Shown: positions 31,284 through 42,177 of the stretch, one piece after another
Numbering within the stretch: position 1 is the stretch's first letter
How the letters are laid out: each line of letters opens with the position of its first letter
Source of the DNA: Oscheius dolichura
Taxonomy: Eukaryota; Nematoda; Chromadorea; Rhabditida; Rhabditidae
DNA length: 64,000 nt
Reading direction: 5' to 3'
NCBI GenBank assembly: GCA_932521035.1
Contig: OW051495.1
Coordinates: 8,494,001-8,558,000 of the forward strand
Notes under the pieces: model-generated
What the model was told of the DNA's origin: nothing
The model's database searches: none
What the model saw: only the letters and a program-made list of their open reading frames with translations
Made by a program: the position numbers and the translations under genes

Positions 31284-32385
31284 TTATCTCTTTGCAATGG
31301 AATTCTGCCCAGTTTTGCGTATTATTGACGATACCGGTGCTGTTTGATTAGATGATCGCAAACGATAAATCCAGTTGTAGTATGTTGGGTTCATTGCAAT
31401 CAAGACCGTTCCTCCTATAGAGCCAAAGGAGGACAAAATAATGAAAACGATATCCGTCACGTCTAAAGGGTCGATTCAATGTGATCATACTACTTACACG
31501 CAGTGCCAAATATTTCAACGCTAAAGACAATAATGGCAGCCAGAACTGGTAGACTGACAAGAAAGAGAGGGATGAATGATTGGAGGGATAGTTGGAGAAG
31601 GAACCGGCGCTGTATCTTTTTCAACTTTTGAGACATCACCATAGTATTCGTCTCTTTGTAAGATAAATAGAGGAGGGAGAAATCGACGACAACAAAGAGA
31701 ATTACCAGTAGAACTAAAGGAACAGCTCCGAATAGAAAAGTAGCACCATATTTGTAGACTATTGCGTCTTCCATCGATAAAATCTCTTCTGTAGCACAAC
31801 TGTAGCTCTGAACATGGAGATATTCAGACCGTGACATTCCTCACATTACGAAGCATTTCGATAACTGCTGAATATTGTTGATCCCCAATAAATATAGCCA
31901 GGGGAGGTACTAAACAACAGCTGTAACCAAAAGCCATGATAGCGAGAATATAGGCAGGGAATAATCTTTTTGTTCCTCTGGCTACCTCGTACCGATAACC
32001 GAACATATGAAGAATACTTCCAAAGCTCAAGAAGACAATAATTAGAAATGTACCCATAATAACTTTTGTCGGTAGTACTCCTCTCAAAAGACCAATTGGA
32101 TAACAGATGGGGAGGGGGAGCAAGATTACGGGCTTGACCAAGTAACTTACCTGGAAAGCCACATTTTGAAAGAGAAATATGACAACGTCTCACCGATAAA
32201 TCAGTTATAAAGGCTAAAATCTGGTGATAGAGAAGAAACCATCGATAGGTTCTCATATGTGAGGTGGATCTCCATATTATACAGTAGATAGCGTAAGGAT
32301 TCAATAACAACGCGATGATGGAGAGATATGGTAGAACGGTAGCGTATAATTTTGGCTGCAAAGTAAACTCCGGGCAGAAGATCAT
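31284..32385 (-). CDS. Srh-family chemoreceptor
   Basis: Four exons: 32385-32194, 32150-31845, 31807-31498 and 31462-31284; lengths sum to 329 codons (328 aa). It starts MIFCPEFTLQPKLYATVLPY. KPVILLPLPICYPIGLLRG is the Srh second-loop block; TM3 ends SFGSILHMFGYRYEVARG; SQKLKKIQRRFLLQLSLQ is the third loop; TM7 is SSFGSIGGTVLIAMNPTYYNW; the tail is short and basic. The closest relative is the neighbour at 29337 with the same exon phases, so the two arose by tandem duplication. No disabling change seen. Confidence 0.9.
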
Positions 32386-32522
32386 TCAAACAGTGGGATA
32401 ATAACGACGAAAACAAGGAGATCTGACGCAGACTAGGCACATTTTCGTCTAATTGCCCATTGAAAAGCAGCCAGGTGAAACCACTTGGATAATGATCTTC
32501 TTGAAATCTTTCTTTCTCAAAT

Positions 32523-33175
32523 TCAAATTCTCAAAATTATACAATTCAGGATAGAGGCAGGGGTGGGTCTGAAACTAATTCGTAGGAAAAGGGAGAGAAT
32601 AAAACTGAACTTTGTGTATTCTTCCAACGCCTTTCCCTTATCCGTGGCTATCACAAAGTCAGCTGGAGCAAACGCTCCCCCATAGAAAATATAGATAAAT
32701 ATAATGATGAGTATTTGAAATGGTCGTCGAATATGGCGCGAATGATGCTTTGGGATGATTGTCTGGTGGCGGAGGAAGAATAAATGGACAATTGACGCCA
32801 ACATCCCCGTCAGGGAAGCAAGACCAATGTAAACTTGTACTTTTGCAGAAATATTGAGATTATTTAAAATTCCATTAGAGTAGTACGCGGCAAAAGGGAA
32901 AAGAACAACAGGAGTGGACAGGATCGAGAAGAAGACGTCGTTGAAGACAAACCACAGCTGGCAGTTGAAGAGATACCGCTTTATTTGGGTTGTTTTGTCA
33001 GCATAGATACACCAGAGGCTGATTAGGTTTAGGGGAAGGCTAATCTGAACGGAAAATGAACCAAGAATAGGGAAAGAGTGGCTACCGCGAATAGGGCATG
33101 TTCAGCTAGGAGAAATGTCGATAAAATATGGTCATCGATGATACAGAGTGGATGCAGAGTTGGAAAGAACTCCAT
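32523..33175 (-). pseudogene. 5' half of a Sri-like chemoreceptor
   Basis: Exon 1 (33175-about 33091) starts MEFFPTLHPLCIIDDHILST; exon 2 (about 33048-32600) continues ISLPLNLISLWCIYADK, then FNCQLWFVFNDVFFSILSTP and IVHLFFLRHQTIIPKHHSRH. This is the plan of the intact genes at 35717 and 40930. After TM4 the gene stops: at the place where the others have the acceptor of exon 3 (TATCCTCAG), this copy reads TATCCTGAATTG, and the later exons are absent, replaced by the promoter side of the Srh gene. It is a truncated copy and no longer a full receptor. Confidence 0.75.
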
Positions 33176-35716
33176 ATCTGGGAATAAGGCAGTTTATGAG
33201 TTATTTTAACCTGGAAAATGGAAAGGGGCACAGATTACCGTAAATGAAGGATGAACCCAGAGGAACTGTGCCTTGAGCAGTTCCGTGTACAAGGTACTCG
33301 CAATCCCGTAATTAATTGAGTACGCTCTATTAGCAGGTGTTGTTCAGCGAGCAAAAATGCATACATGATATAGGTAGGGACCGCAAAGTGAAAATTAGAT
33401 TTCATCGCAGAGCTTAGATATTAGCACCAATCGGTAGATCTCATCGTAACTTGCAACTTTTGTTTTTACAGTAAGGAAATCGGGCCGTCCAGTCCCGAGA
33501 TATATACGATTTGGTGGCGCCTCCTCGAAATCGGTTTCGCGAACAAATTTTGGTTTTCACTTTTGTCGCGATTTGAATTTTTGAATTGCCGCGCGGGCGT
33601 CACTATCAACGGCGCGCAGTTATTCCACTGCAAAAAATAAAATTTCTCTTTTCTTCTATTTTCTGAGCTAGTTGCGCAGAAATCAACATAATTCGTCAAT
33701 ATAAAATTTATTTAAAATGCAATAGAATAAGAATCAATATACATAAAAAGAGGAATGTATTCAAAAACATAAAAAAAAATAATCAGTAATGAATACAAAC
33801 AAAACAAAGAACGCAGATTGCACCTTCGAGGAGAATTGAAGAGCCTTGATAGGAAACATAAAGCAGGTGATAAATGGCCCTAACAGTAAAAGAAAAATCT
33901 GTAAATTCGCTACAGAAGGAATGATCTATGAAGCAATGGAATCCGATACAACAGCACGACGATTTTGAAATCAGTATAAAATAATTAACAATAGTGAAGT
34001 GAAGTTAGAACCTGAAAGAAGGATAAAACAAACTTACTTTGTCAGGCAGCATACACAATCTATTTTTACCAGTAGCGAATATAAAAAGTGCTTCTTTTGA
34101 ATATTACCTGAAAAGCTTGGCGGAGAAGTAGCATTGATAACAAAAAAAAAAACAACCGCAAAAAAAGGCTGAGGAGTGGAGCAGGCAATAACAAATAGAA
34201 AAAGCATCTGTTTCCTTCATGAAGCGAACCTAAATTTTATACAGAGAAGTATTATGAAACCAACTAACCGCAAATCCCTGAATGGTCATCCCTGAATACA
34301 AATTATTGGCAATTAGCGTACCTGGATCGATGCCATTCTTCTTCAGTTTTTCTTCGGCCCCTTGTCTCTTCTCTTCCTTCTGCTGAGAGGTACCCATATC
34401 TGCAATAAAAATTACCAAAAGAGCAAAAAACAACAGAAAAATGAAAATGAGAAAACAGATAGACGAAAAAAACTCGCAGCGGCGCGTGTTTACTTACAGA
34501 AATGTATTTTCCTCTTTTCAACCACTAAATACCATTTATAAATTTTTCGCTACAGCCAATTCGTGAAATATTTTTTCTAGTAATTGGGACACTGTTGGTA
34601 ACATAGTTTACAAAAAAAATTGTGCGGCTCGGTCTTAGTTTCGCTGCCAGAAGCCGAACTGTGACTAGTGAAAAAGTGACCACTTTTCTGGCATCATTCT
34701 ACCATATAATTTCCTGATTTTTTTTGTTTACCCTGATAGTGAATGAACTGGTTAAAATTACAAAACTAGTTAGAAACAATGGTTTTTTAGGAAAATCGCC
34801 CATTTTATGTAGTACAAAATTTGCATACACCAAGCGATATACAAAATTTTCGCTGCATCAGATTGATTTGGTTTTTTTACAGTATTATCTACATAAAAAA
34901 TGCTATTAGATACAATAATAAAAACCAGCGGCTCACTTCACAGTGTCGAGATATATACCAGCCTATTTTTAACATTGTAATTTCTTATGGAACCCCGCAT
35001 TTTTATAAAAAAACTGATAGTATCATCCGATTCTACATATATTTTTAGCTACTGGATACTGTTTTCAGCTCAAAATAATGTATAATAAAGGCGTATCGAA
35101 CGCTTTTGTAACGAGCGCACCCAATTACCAAAATTGCTGAACAAAAATTGTTGCCGCCCTAGCGCGCGCCTTTGCGGTCCCTAGATATACGGATCAAAAT
35201 TAAGTAATTGGTCATTTTTGATCAGAGATTACAAAAGAGGGGGCCGATCTTTCAATGGAGACAGGAGAGATTTTTTGAAACCATCTTCTTCTATCAATAA
35301 AGTACGGTAGACAAGTCATTGTGACGCTCTTTGTTCTTTGTCCAACAAATGCTTGATTATCCGCTTTATTGAATTCAACAGGGGACAAAGTTTTGTGCAC
35401 ATCGGCAAGTTGCGCAAGGTTGGTACTAGAAGAATTGCTGAATTGCAAGGTTAGCACCGATATAAGACAGGACGTTTTCAGATTGGAATGCGTGTCCTTC
35501 TGTATGGCAACAAAGTGAGAAAGGCGGAATCTTGAGGGGATTTCTGAAAAGGTCAAGTTCACAGGTGTTGGTGCACCCACTTTATCACAATAGCAGACCA
35601 AGACGATCAATTTATAAATGTCACTCTAGATTTCGGATGCTAGTTCCATCCTGACGGTGAAGCTGCAGTAGTCATAACCCGAATAGACCGCAATTTGCCT
35701 TAAAGAAAATTAATTT
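33176..35716. other. Long AT-rich intergenic stretch
   Basis: No recognisable gene family. One small exon-like frame on the minus strand (34421-34316) reads MGTSQQKEEKRQGAEEKLKK then NGIDP between an acceptor (TTGCAG) and a donor (GTACG); it could be part of a small conserved gene, but no second supported exon was found. The remainder is AT-rich with short palindromic pieces. Confidence 0.4.
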
Positions 35717-36926
35717 TTAATCCGGAAAAAGGTTACTCGAACTATGAAGGCCTGAAATATGTTTCAGCAAATTTTCTCTATATTTTTTATTCAAACAGAT
35801 TCCCGTAAGAGTTCCAGCGGATGCATGGAATGTCATAAGAACTATGCCAATATGCGTCACGGCTAAACTAGACTATTCGGGGAAACGAAACGGTCCTCAC
35901 TCAGGTTATAGTCCATTGTAAAAACTTGATAAAAGAGAATGATGATTGGAATTGCTATAAACGTAAACATGACCATGAGCTGGAATATAGGATTGTTCCT
36001 TTTTCGGTCGGTTACCTGGATGACAATGGCTTGTAAAGAACGGCGTACTTGATCCCTGGTAGCACGGGAAATCGTCTGTTGCTCATTGTGAATGGAACAA
36101 AATGAATTGGACACCTAAAGACGCCATTTTATCGAAGGTAAGGCGTTGTATTTTGATAGACAGACAGACCAGAACAAAGGAAATTGCTAACCAGATAGAC
36201 GATAATAATCAACCAGCTGATCATATAAATTGTTACGTAACTGCAGGTCATAGTGATATTTTCAGGAGCTAGCAGTTCTATTTCTTCTCGATACAACTGA
36301 GGATAGAGACAGGTGTAAGTCTAAAGTTCATACAAATAATGACTAGGAAGTAAAGATTACTTGTTCGTAATGTTGTAGAGAAATATGTTTATCAGCAGAT
36401 GCGAGTATATATGCTGGTATAGCTGCTACGCCATAATAAAAGTAGATAAATATAACTACGAGCATTCGAAATTGCCTTCGAATGTGTCGCTTGTGATTTT
36501 GGGGAATTATAGTCTGGTGGCGATGGAAGAATAAGTGCATAACTGAAGCCACCATTCCTGCCACAGACGTTAGACTCATATACCCTTGTAGTTTCACAGA
36601 AATACCAAGATAATTTAGAATTCCATAGGAATAATAAGCGGGAAATGGCATAAGAACAACGGGAGTAGAAAGAATAGTCAAACAAGCATCATTGAAGACA
36701 AACCATAGCTGACAATTGAAGAGGTACCACTTTATTCGGGTGGATTTATCGGAATAGATACACCAGAGACTTATTAAATTTAGGGGAATGCTGATCTGAA
36801 TAGATAATGGCTACAAATAACTGGTGATGTCAATACCGCGAAGACAGCATATTCGACCAGAACAAACGTTTCAACGAGATTTTGGTCAATAGCACAAAGT
36901 GGGTGCAACGTTGAGGAGAGCGCCAT
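35717..36926 (-). CDS. Sri/Srh-like chemoreceptor
   Basis: Six exons: 36926-36837, 36795-36361, 36296-36192, 36114-36016, 35979-35901 and 35862-35717; lengths sum to 318 codons (317 aa). It starts MALSSTLHPLCAIDQNLVET. TM2-TM3 include LSTPVVLMPFPAYYSYGILN; TM3 ends VMHLFFHRHQTIIPQNHKRH, a Sri-like F-F-x-R-HQ motif. The third loop is ISRATRDQVRRSLQAIVIQ; TM7 reads FHASAGTLTGICLNKKYRE. The family is either Sri or Srh, both of the Str superfamily. It is intact. An 89-bp part of exon 2 (36700-36788) is identical to the paralogue at 41953-42041, which points to gene conversion. Confidence 0.85.
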
Positions 36927-37406
36927 ACCAAGAAGAGGTCAAACGGAAACGTCTGAATAGAGATTATCATGAGGCTGTCTAATCGTTGATCTGTTAAAAA
37001 GTGCAGAATAGCAAATGCAGTTGATTTGTAGCCATAGTTTTCATCCCTTTCAAAGAGAAATGGCTCCAAGAAGGTTTTTTCCTTGAAAGGGATTGTACAA
37101 AATCTTGTTTTCTTTTGAAATGTATGAAAATTAGAATTAAAAAAACTGTTGTTTTCATCGAGACGATAATATAACAGTGGCCACATTGCAATTTAATAGA
37201 AAAACTAATCCTAGTAACAGGTGGAAATCGAATAATAAACACTCGGACAGTTCACTGCTAAAACTCAAACATCGGAGACTATCAAATGCCAGCAGGGAAA
37301 GGAGTGATAATTGGAGGCGATAGGTACACCTGCCTGGGTTGTTTGCTACCGTTTGCAGAGTTAAGAGAGAGCAGTATTCGAAACTGTTGGAAGTTGTTAT
37401 CTTATA
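36927..37406. other. Intergenic, promoter of the Sri-like gene
   Basis: No supported exon. Confidence 0.4.
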
Positions 37407-37876
37407 ATTATTTTCGACTCCGGGGACGAATGCCCGCGGGCATTCGTCACAACCGGCGGGCATTCGTCACAACCGGCGGGCATTCGTCACAACCGGCGGG
37501 CATTCGTCACAACCGGCGGGCATTCGTCACAACCCGCGGGCATTCGTCACAAAACCTGGTTGTTTAACCTTGCAAAAGTATACGTTTTCCTTGTTTAATC
37601 CCATGTTTGTTATCGGTATTCGGCATAAAGAACGTCTTAATACAGAGAGGAAGCCGTTTAAATGACTGTTACTCTCCAGAAAAAGCAATATTTTAGAGAA
37701 AGGAATGAATTTTGAAAAGATTTAACCCTTCTGGTTCTCATTCTTGAGAAAACATGAACAGAATGAATAAAAAGGTTAAACAACCAGGTTTTGTGACGAA
37801 TGCCCGCCGGTTGTGACGAATGCCCGCCGGTTGTGACGAATGCCCGCGGGCATTCGTCCCCGGAGTCATTATTTTC
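37407..37876. mobile_element. Mutator-type foldback MITE with 9-bp target duplication
   Basis: The 9-bp direct repeat ATTATTTTC flanks the element (37407-37415 and 37868-37876). The element (37416-37867, 452 bp) starts GACTCCGGGGACGAATGCCC and ends with the reverse complement. Each end holds a 24-bp perfect palindrome built from ACGAATGCCCGC and its complement. Tandem 21-bp units (CGGGCATTCGTCACAACCGG plus one base) follow, five to six on the left and three on the right in inverted orientation, then an inner inverted AAAACCTGGTTGTTTAACCT pair. The 9-bp duplication identifies the Mutator superfamily. No coding capacity. Confidence 0.92.
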
Positions 37877-38550
37877 GGTGCAATCTGCAGAGCTATTCTA
37901 GTCTACGACTGATTTACCTTATTCTACCTGCGAAGGAGTAATTTCCGCACTTTATAACAAGGACGACTAGCTAATTTGCGGAGAATATATGGGATAGACG
38001 TGGATGTTGGCGATAGGGCGGAGGCGAGTCCACCAGGCAAGAGAGCGACAGACATTTCATAAAAGAATGAGACTTCATAAGGTAGAAATCCCACTTCTTT
38101 AGTTAATCTGTATAAAAGGAGGCATCCCTTCAACAGCCAAGGGGGTCTTCCGCTTTTAGAACAAGTTAGATCAGGGTAAGAATGAAGTGAAGGTATTTGA
38201 CAATGGTTCGATAGACCCACAGCGAGCACCTAGGTTTTCACAGGGAAAAGTTCAAGGACTTTGGAACGCGCGTTAGCGTAGAATTGAAACAATGCGGAAA
38301 ATATACGAGCTCTAACTTGAGAGTTGCTATTTAGGCTTATAATCAGAGAACCACGTCCTACTATTGTAGGAGAACCACATCCTTAATCTCATTCAATATG
38401 CGACTATCTTGGCCGTACATTTTAGAAGCCAAAAAGTACCGCTGAAATAATTGTTACGTTGCTTTCAATACCGATTATATTTATTTCTTAACTTTTTATT
38501 CTGGATTCCCATAAAATAGAGTATCCTATGAATTTTTCCCTTTTTTAGGA
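37877..38550. other. Intergenic
   Basis: No supported exon was found upstream of the DUF3050 exon, though its missing 5' exons would have to lie here or be absent. Confidence 0.4.
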
Positions 38551-38551
38551 T

Positions 38552-39037
38552 CACTTCACCAGGGGATTTTTGTGACCGCGCGTGTCGGGAAGGTGCTCGC
38601 TGCCATCGCCAAGAAGGGCGACACCTCCGACGCGGCTCTGGAGCTCATCCTTCGCGATGCCCCGCCCCGCGGCCGGCTTCGTCCGCTCCACCTTCAAGTT
38701 CATCCGGACCGGCAAGCTGCACGTGGTGGCGGCCGCCTTCGCCTTCGGCCGCGAAGACCTCATCCCCTTGATGTTCACTGGCCTGCTCCGCGACATGAAC
38801 CAGGGCATGAAGGGCGCCCTGGACCCGTTCATCGTCTACCTCGAGAGACACATTGAAGTCGACGGCGAGGACCACGGACCCATGTCGATGATGATGATCG
38901 CCGAGCTCTGCGGCGACAACCACGACCCGAGATGGGAGGAGGCCACCTCCGCCGCCGAGAAGGCTCTCCAGGTCAGAATCCGCCTCTGGGACGGCGTCGT
39001 CCAGCAGCTCGCCAAGGAGGACAACAAACAGAAGGAG
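38552..39037 (+). CDS. DUF3050 domain protein, one GC-rich exon (partial)
   Basis: The exon follows a CCCTTTTTTAG acceptor and ends at a GAG|GTAGTAA donor. It encodes the C-terminal half of a DUF3050 (heme-oxygenase-like fold) protein: [63 protein letters not shown] and [16 protein letters not shown]. The His residues of [11 protein letters not shown] and the GRED motif are the conserved core. The N-terminal half (usually with EESD and SHFELY motifs) is not seen upstream. The first 100 bp, [20 protein letters not shown], are in a different frame from the rest; the switch is near 38660, within a C-rich run. GC content is far above the surroundings, through C/G third positions. That may mean strong codon bias or a foreign origin. 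DUF3050 proteins are best known from bacteria. Confidence 0.7.
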
Positions 39038-40177
39038 GTAGTAACTTTGAGTTTGCTCTCAGATTTGAGACCACTTGTTGTCCTGACTCTTGTCAGGAAA
39101 GGTCAATGAGCCCGCCTCCCAACAGGGCGCGCTATCTAGTCAGTCTGATAGTTGTATGGGTCAGACATTAGTGAGTACGGTTTTCTCTCCTATTATTTTA
39201 ATTGATGCAGTTATAATAAATCCCCTTTCTCCTAGTAAAAACATACCAGCCTCCATCTCATTAATGTTGCTCTATAGTTTGGATCATTCCACTGAACCAC
39301 CTTGTTAGTCCAGCTAGTGGCAAAGATACGTGGCATATCCGAACCCCTAGTAGACCCTGGTTCAAACACTTGTAGAGAATGGCCCGGTAGCACGCATCTG
39401 GTATGTTTTTACTTCAGATTGTTGGAGACCGCCTCTTACTTTACTATACATTTTTGTTTTTTAGACAACGCGTACATTGGGTAAGTGTGCTGTCTCCTCA
39501 AAGGTCTGCAACTATCCCATGGTAGATGTGCTTATGTCCTGCATGGATAAATATAGGCTCCGCGGCAATTGTGACCCGATGGGCAGCTCATAGTGTAATC
39601 ATACATGAGAGGGAATAAATATGGTCTATCTCCTGTGTTTCTAAAGCTATCATCTTGAGGAAACGGCTGTGGTGCTGTTAGCATTTTCAACGCACTTTCC
39701 TGAATATTAGGTCGCGTCAGAAGTCCTTGTGATGGCCTCATAACTTTCTTATTTGTGGGCCAAATTTCTTCGGTCAACGAGCGCTAGGTAAAGGAACGTC
39801 TGAAGAAAATTCACAGTACAAATTAAACTTTCCAGTCAGGACCCAAAAATTTTGGCGACCGTTTCAAACTTAGCCAAAACCCGTTTTTTTCGGGATTTAT
39901 CGTTTATTTCGCATATTCTGCGGTAACTTTGTTCGTAGCAAAAGTCCAGCTTGACGAGATACGTCTACTACACTTGGAATTTTGGAAATTGACTGAAAGG
40001 TAAAGGAGCTAGACCGCTTCAAAAATGATAACCGTAACTTCCGTAACTTTTCAGGATCACGGGCTACATAGGCGTGTGGGTAGTCAAAATGTCAGAAAAA
40101 AATTACAATCACGAGTACAACGTCAGGTTTCTGATATTCCCACTTGTATAGTAAAAATTACCCAAATCCAATTTTCC
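39038..40177. other. Intergenic, possible small exon
   Basis: A minus-strand frame (39777-39532) ends PYLFPLMYDYTMSCPSGHNC then RGAYIYPCRT; it looks protein-like but has no identified start, signal peptide or family. No other supported feature. Confidence 0.3.
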
Positions 40178-40427
40178 TTAAAGGAACCCACAGGGACCTC
40201 GGCGCGGGTGCAATGGTCCCGCAGCGACTGCACCCGATCAGGCAAACGCGTTTCTATTTTGCGACAATACCGGTCACAGAAAAGGGGAAATTGGCTGAAA
40301 CCTAGTTCATTTGATTCAGTTTTGACGCCGGTTCTGATGCTGTATTCCGTTTCTTGAAACGGTAGATTTCCAGGCCCCATTTTCTTCAGCTACAGTAATT
40401 CGCCTAGGTCCCTGTGGCTTCATTTAA
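40178..40427. mobile_element. TTAA-flanked MITE, first of an inverted pair
   Basis: TTAAAGGAACCCACAGGGAC at the left and GGTCCCTGTGGCTTCATTTA plus A at the right. Its interior (GCAGCGACTGCACC, GAAAAGGGGAAATTGGCTGA) matches the element at 40463-40716 in the opposite orientation. Confidence 0.8.
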
Positions 40428-40462
40428 CCATGTCATTTTTGAAGCGGAAATATCTCAAAGAA

Positions 40463-40716
40463 TTAAAGGAACTCCTACGGACCTAGGCGGGTTACGGTAG
40501 CAGAGGAAAATGGGACGGCGAAATCGGCCTTTCCAGAAAAAAACAAAGTACATCATCAGAATCAGCGTAAACAACTGAATCGAATGAACCAGGTTTCAGC
40601 CCATTTCCCCTTTTCTGTGAAAAGTAATGTCACAAAACAGAAAGAGTGCGCACAGTCGCTGCGGGATCACTGTGCGCAATCAGGCAAAATCCAGGGGTCC
40701 CTCGGGCTTAATTTAA
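40463..40716. mobile_element. TTAA-flanked MITE, second of an inverted pair
   Basis: TTAAAGGAACTCCTACGGAC at the left and GGTCCCTCGGGCTTAATTTA plus A at the right. Interior is the reverse complement of the neighbouring copy with about 20 percent differences by eye, so the pair can form a hairpin of about 250 bp. Confidence 0.75.
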
Positions 40717-40929
40717 AAGTTTTATTTATAGCATTCATATATCTGAATACAACAAGGTGGACAAAAGGAAACAAAACGAAGATATGACAGTGGGTACTCC
40801 ATTAAAGACCTAACAATCCAACCGTATATTTATGCTGTATGAACCACTGTCTGTGAAACAACTCTGCGGGCAAACCATATTTTATCTAAAGATTTTCGAA
40901 CGTTTACCTTATTTGGAAGCAACTTACTT

Positions 40930-42177
40930 GAACGACTGTAGCAGGCCACTTTTTTCATTATATTTGATCGATACTTTTTATTTAAACAGATTCCAGTCAG
41001 GGTGCCAGCTGTTGCATGAAATGAAATGACGAATAAGCCAATAAGTGTAAGTGCTATAACTACAGTTAAAGGGAATACTATTCACTTCCTCACTCTGATT
41101 ATAACTCATTGTAAGAACTTGATAGAAAAGTACAATTATAGGGATACATATAAATGAGAACATTACCATAATCTGGAAGAGGATGTTCTATTTCCCTTCT
41201 CCTTACCTGGATAACAATGGTTGCTAAAGAACGCCGGACGTGATCCCTGGTGGCGCGGGACATCGTCTTCTGTTCGGTGTGAATAGAATGAAATGAATCG
41301 GACACCTGAATGTTTTTTTTGGAAAATATATAAAATGTATGCTTACTAAGAAAACGACAATAATCAGGTAACTGACTACTAATAGGCTCGTATAACTCAT
41401 TGAGAGAATAAGATTGCCCGGATCGATTAGAACAGTTTCCGCTTCGTATAATTGAGGATAGAGGCAGGGATAGTTCTATAAGTGCAAATATTTTATGTTT
41501 TATTTTATGGTTTTATAGTTTCAATCTGTTTACGCGATTTTAGGGTCTTTGCGGGCATTCTTTTCAATTTCGGGCCTGAACCTACTTTCCCTTGGATTGG
41601 AAACAGACTATACCTTCCCATGCTCCTTCAAGGAATTATATTTATCGTCATCAATAAACGTATATAATGGAATAGCTATTCCTCCATAATAAACATAGAA
41701 GAATACGACAATCAGTAGTCTAAATTTCTGTCGAATGTGGCGTTTATGATTAGATGGGATTATTGTCTGGTGACGATGGAAAAATAGATGAATAATTGAA
41801 GGCATCATTCCTGCCAGCGTTGTCATCCCGATAAGTCCTTGTATCTTCATTGAAATGCCAAGATAATTTAAAATCCCATAAGAGTAATATGCAGGCAATG
41901 GGAGAAGAAGAATGGGAGTAGCAAGAATAGAGAAGAAGGCATCGCTGAAGGCAAACCATAGCTGACAATTGAAGAGGTACCACTTTATTCGGGTGGATTT
42001 ATCGGAATAGATACACCAGAGACTTATTAAATTTAGGGGAACACTGATCTGAACGGATTATTAGGAGAAAAACGAGAGAGCAAGTACCCCGAAGACGACA
42101 TGCTCCACTAGGACAAATTTCGCTGTAAGACCTTCGTCAAGGATACAGAGTGGGTTCAGCGTTGTGAGGAGCTCCAT
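40930..42177 (-). CDS. Sri/Srh-like chemoreceptor, paralogue of 35717
   Basis: It starts MELLTTLNPLCILDEGLTAK at 42177; exons follow the same plan as 35717-36926: exon 2 (about 42048-41620) with ISVPLNLISLWCIYSDKSTR and MMPSIIHLFFHRHQTIIPSN, then an exon with QLYEAETVLIDPG, one with MSRATRDHVRRSLATIVIQ, TM6 (MVMFSFICIPIIVLFYQVLT) and TM7 (SFHATAGTLTGICLNKKYR). The tail ends near 40930. The junction between exons 2 and 3 (41620-41475) is less clear than in the paralogue. No stop interrupts the TM regions. Shares an identical 89-bp tract with the other copy. Confidence 0.75.

Noticed and set aside
37430-37860. CRISPR-like array of 21-bp repeats
   Set aside because: Units are directly adjacent without spacers, inverted on the two arms, and lie within a TIR element with a 9-bp target duplication in a eukaryotic genome.
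38552-39037. Bacterial contamination of the assembly
   Set aside because: The GC-rich block begins and ends at nematode-type splice sites within a few bases, and its codon choice also fits a highly expressed nematode gene; contamination is not excluded but is not needed.
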